This document shows, piece by piece, positions 43,516 to 44,940 of a stretch of DNA of 44,940 bases (its first letter is position 1; every line of letters begins with the position of its first letter). The stretch is from contig PHBK01000030.1 in assembly GCA_002840565.1 (NCBI GenBank), positions 1 to 44,940 of the forward strand, written 5' to 3'. The notes beneath the pieces were generated by a model. That model saw nothing but the letters and a program-made list of their open reading frames with translations, did not search any database and was not told the DNA's origin. This DNA is from Deltaproteobacteria bacterium HGW-Deltaproteobacteria-12 (GTDB lineage Bacteria > Desulfobacterota > Syntrophia > Syntrophales > Smithellaceae). Both the position numbers and the translations under genes were made by a program.

Positions 43516-44715
43516 TTATTCCTCGGCAATCTTGGAAAACCGCCATTTTCCTACAGGCGTCCACAGGCCTTTTATTGCTTTGTCAATTTTTACTGAGCTT
43601 CCTCCGGCCCTCCTGTCGGGACCCCAGGTAATGGGTGAAAGAATTCCGTTATCAAACGCATTGAAAGTCTCCAGCGCCTTGATCAACCCTTCCCGGGTAG
43701 GATTGGCGCCGGCTCTTTTAATGCCTTCCACGAGGGTAACAGCCGCCTGGTATCCGTACAGGTTATAAAAATTCTCAACATCTCCCATCTTGTATTTGGC
43801 GATATTATTTCTATACTCGGCGATCCGCGGCGTAGTCTGGGTCATGGCATCATAGACCATACTGATTGCGTAGAAGCCGTTACTGTAGTCAACGGCATCA
43901 CCGGCCAGTTCAATGCACTTTTTGGCATTAGAGGCGGTAGAAGTAAAATAGGTCGCCTTGTATTGCAGACGCTGGGCTTCCTTCATAATGATCGCCGGTT
44001 CCCGGATCAGGGTCCACATCAGGATATGGGTAATTCCGGCGTCTTTGCACTGGGCTATTTGAGAGCTGAAATCCACGGCACCCCTTTTATAAGGAAGCTC
44101 CAGGAGTTGCAGACCAAAATGCTTCGTCCCGATACGGGCTCCGTTGCGCCAGTCATGACCCGGTGTATCATCCTGGTAGATGACGGCGACTTTCGGCTTC
44201 TTTATGCCCATATCTTCCACGATATACTCCACGCTCAGCTTACCCTGCAAAGTGTAAGTGGGGTCAGCCAGAAAAAGATACTTGCGGGGAGGAACGCCCA
44301 TATCGCGGTTTTGCGTAGCTGGTGCCACCAGCGGAACTCCGTTGGATGCCAAAAACGGATACATGGCATTGCTCTGAGCTGATCCCAAAACCATAAACAT
44401 ACAAAAGACTTTATCACCGACGACCAGCTTTTTAGCAGCCTGCACGGCGACGGGAGACTGATATTGATCGTCCTCCAGGATGTATGTTATTTTACGTCCA
44501 TTAACACCACCCTGGTCATTGACATACTTAAAGTAGAGCTTGGCACCGTCGCTTACCCCCTTTCCCATAAAGGCAATGGGACCAGAAAGATCCACAATGC
44601 CACCGATCTTGATCTCATCTTTTGATACACCAACTTCCGCCTGGCCCAGACCACTGAAAACAAATAAAAGGGCTAAGGTTACAGCAAGTAATCTCCACAT
44701 CTTTGTGCTTCCCAT
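43516..44715 (-). CDS. Liv-type ABC transporter substrate-binding protein (second copy)
   Basis: A 399-residue periplasmic binding protein with a signal peptide (to about residue 26, Gly-Leu-Gly-Gln-Ala). The mature start Lys-Asp-Glu-Ile-Lys-Ile-Gly-Gly-Ile-Val-Asp-Leu-Ser-Gly-Pro and Asn-Asp-Gln-Gly-Gly-Val-Asn-Gly-Arg-Lys-Ile match the first copy closely. The ligand-pocket middle differs more, suggesting a related but distinct ligand. AGGAGG precedes the ATG. It lies between the partial livF and the second ligase. Confidence 0.92.
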   Translation of the reverse strand: MGSTKMWRLLAVTLALLFVFSGLGQAEVGVSKDEIKIGGIVDLSGPIAFMGKGVSDGAKLYFKYVNDQGGVNGRKITYILEDDQYQSPVAVQAAKKLVVGDKVFCMFMVLGSAQSNAMYPFLASNGVPLVAPATQNRDMGVPPRKYLFLADPTYTLQGKLSVEYIVEDMGIKKPKVAVIYQDDTPGHDWRNGARIGTKHFGLQLLELPYKRGAVDFSSQIAQCKDAGITHILMWTLIREPAIIMKEAQRLQYKATYFTSTASNAKKCIELAGDAVDYSNGFYAISMVYDAMTQTTPRIAEYRNNIAKYKMGDVENFYNLYGYQAAVTLVEGIKRAGANPTREGLIKALETFNAFDNGILSPITWGPDRRAGGSSVKIDKAIKGLWTPVGKWRFSKIAEE

Positions 44716-44837
44716 CTTCCTGCCTCCTTTTCTTAAATTATTTGTTATGGATCTTCCGCTGTCGGCATTCAGGCATTGATTGTGTCGGAAGCCAACTCCC
44801 TAAATACATCAACCAATCCACCACCGCCGACAACCCT

Positions 44838-44940
44838 CTACCTCCAGACCTTTTTCTTTTTCCAGCGCCGGGTTCCGCGGATGCCTTCCTCGCGAACTCC
44901 CAGATAAAATTCCTGAACATCCGGATTCTTCCGCAATACG
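44838..44940 (-). CDS. livF: LivF ATPase, C-terminal end (second copy, cut by window edge)
   Basis: Only the last 34 codons are visible, ending in TAG at 44840-44838. Positions 44842-44940 are identical to 31597-31695 of the first livF, so the C-terminus is the same basic Lys-Lys-Lys-Lys-Val-Trp-Arg tail. Identity stops at the third base of the last sense codon, exactly where the gene ends. Confidence 0.88.
   Translation of the reverse strand, partial: VLRKNPDVQEFYLGVREEGIRGTRRWKKKKVWR

Overview
The window reads like the chromosome of an anaerobic, fatty-acid- or aromatic-acid-degrading deltaproteobacterium (Desulfobacterota, plausibly Syntrophales such as Syntrophus or Smithella). This is inferred from gene content: acyl-CoA dehydrogenase, crotonase, a free-standing biotin carrier, AMP-forming acyl-CoA ligases coupled to Liv-type ABC transporters, a membrane pyrophosphatase that could recover energy from ligase-derived PPi, and an ispE/tRNA-Gln/prs/rplY/pth cluster. 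No species marker was available to test it.

Layout. 1-4.7 kb: acyl-CoA metabolism (end of an unidentified gene, biotin carrier, a PhaC-like Cys hydrolase on the minus strand, a crotonase, a 605-aa acyl-CoA dehydrogenase). 4.8-8.5 kb: a two-gene operon for a membrane-anchored paraoxonase-like lactonase and a penicillin-acylase-type Ntn amidase. 8.7-14.8 kb: small unknown proteins, a GerMN-domain protein followed by an EF-G, a CPA2 cation/proton antiporter and a C_GCAxxG_C_C redox protein. 14.9-25.6 kb (minus): dacZ-like diadenylate cyclase, a 125-bp inverted-repeat element, clpB, htpX, DUF1844, ispE, tRNA-Gln, prs, rplY, pth, hppA. 25.8-26.6 kb: an RpoH-type sigma factor.

26.7-35.3 kb is a likely regulatory unit. 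A TetR repressor gene has a consensus promoter, an 18-bp palindrome over its -35 box, and a predicted leaderless start. A closely related palindrome sits over the start site of a consensus promoter 8.5 kb away that drives livH-livM-livG-livF-acyl-CoA ligase-livK. This looks like a local acid-uptake and activation regulon. A second unit, livF (cut by the window edge)-livK-acyl-CoA ligase, lies at 41.5-44.9 kb with the last two genes in swapped order. The visible 99 bp of its livF are identical to livF of the first unit.

Between the two units, 36.8-41.3 kb is an AT-richer accessory patch. It holds gene remains (the 3' tail of an Old-Yellow-Enzyme/FadH-type reductase, what may be the N-terminus of an IS3-type transposase, the C-terminus of a sigma-54 activator), an FRG-domain protein, an exported TPR protein built of nine 126-bp units, and a RelBE toxin-antitoxin pair.
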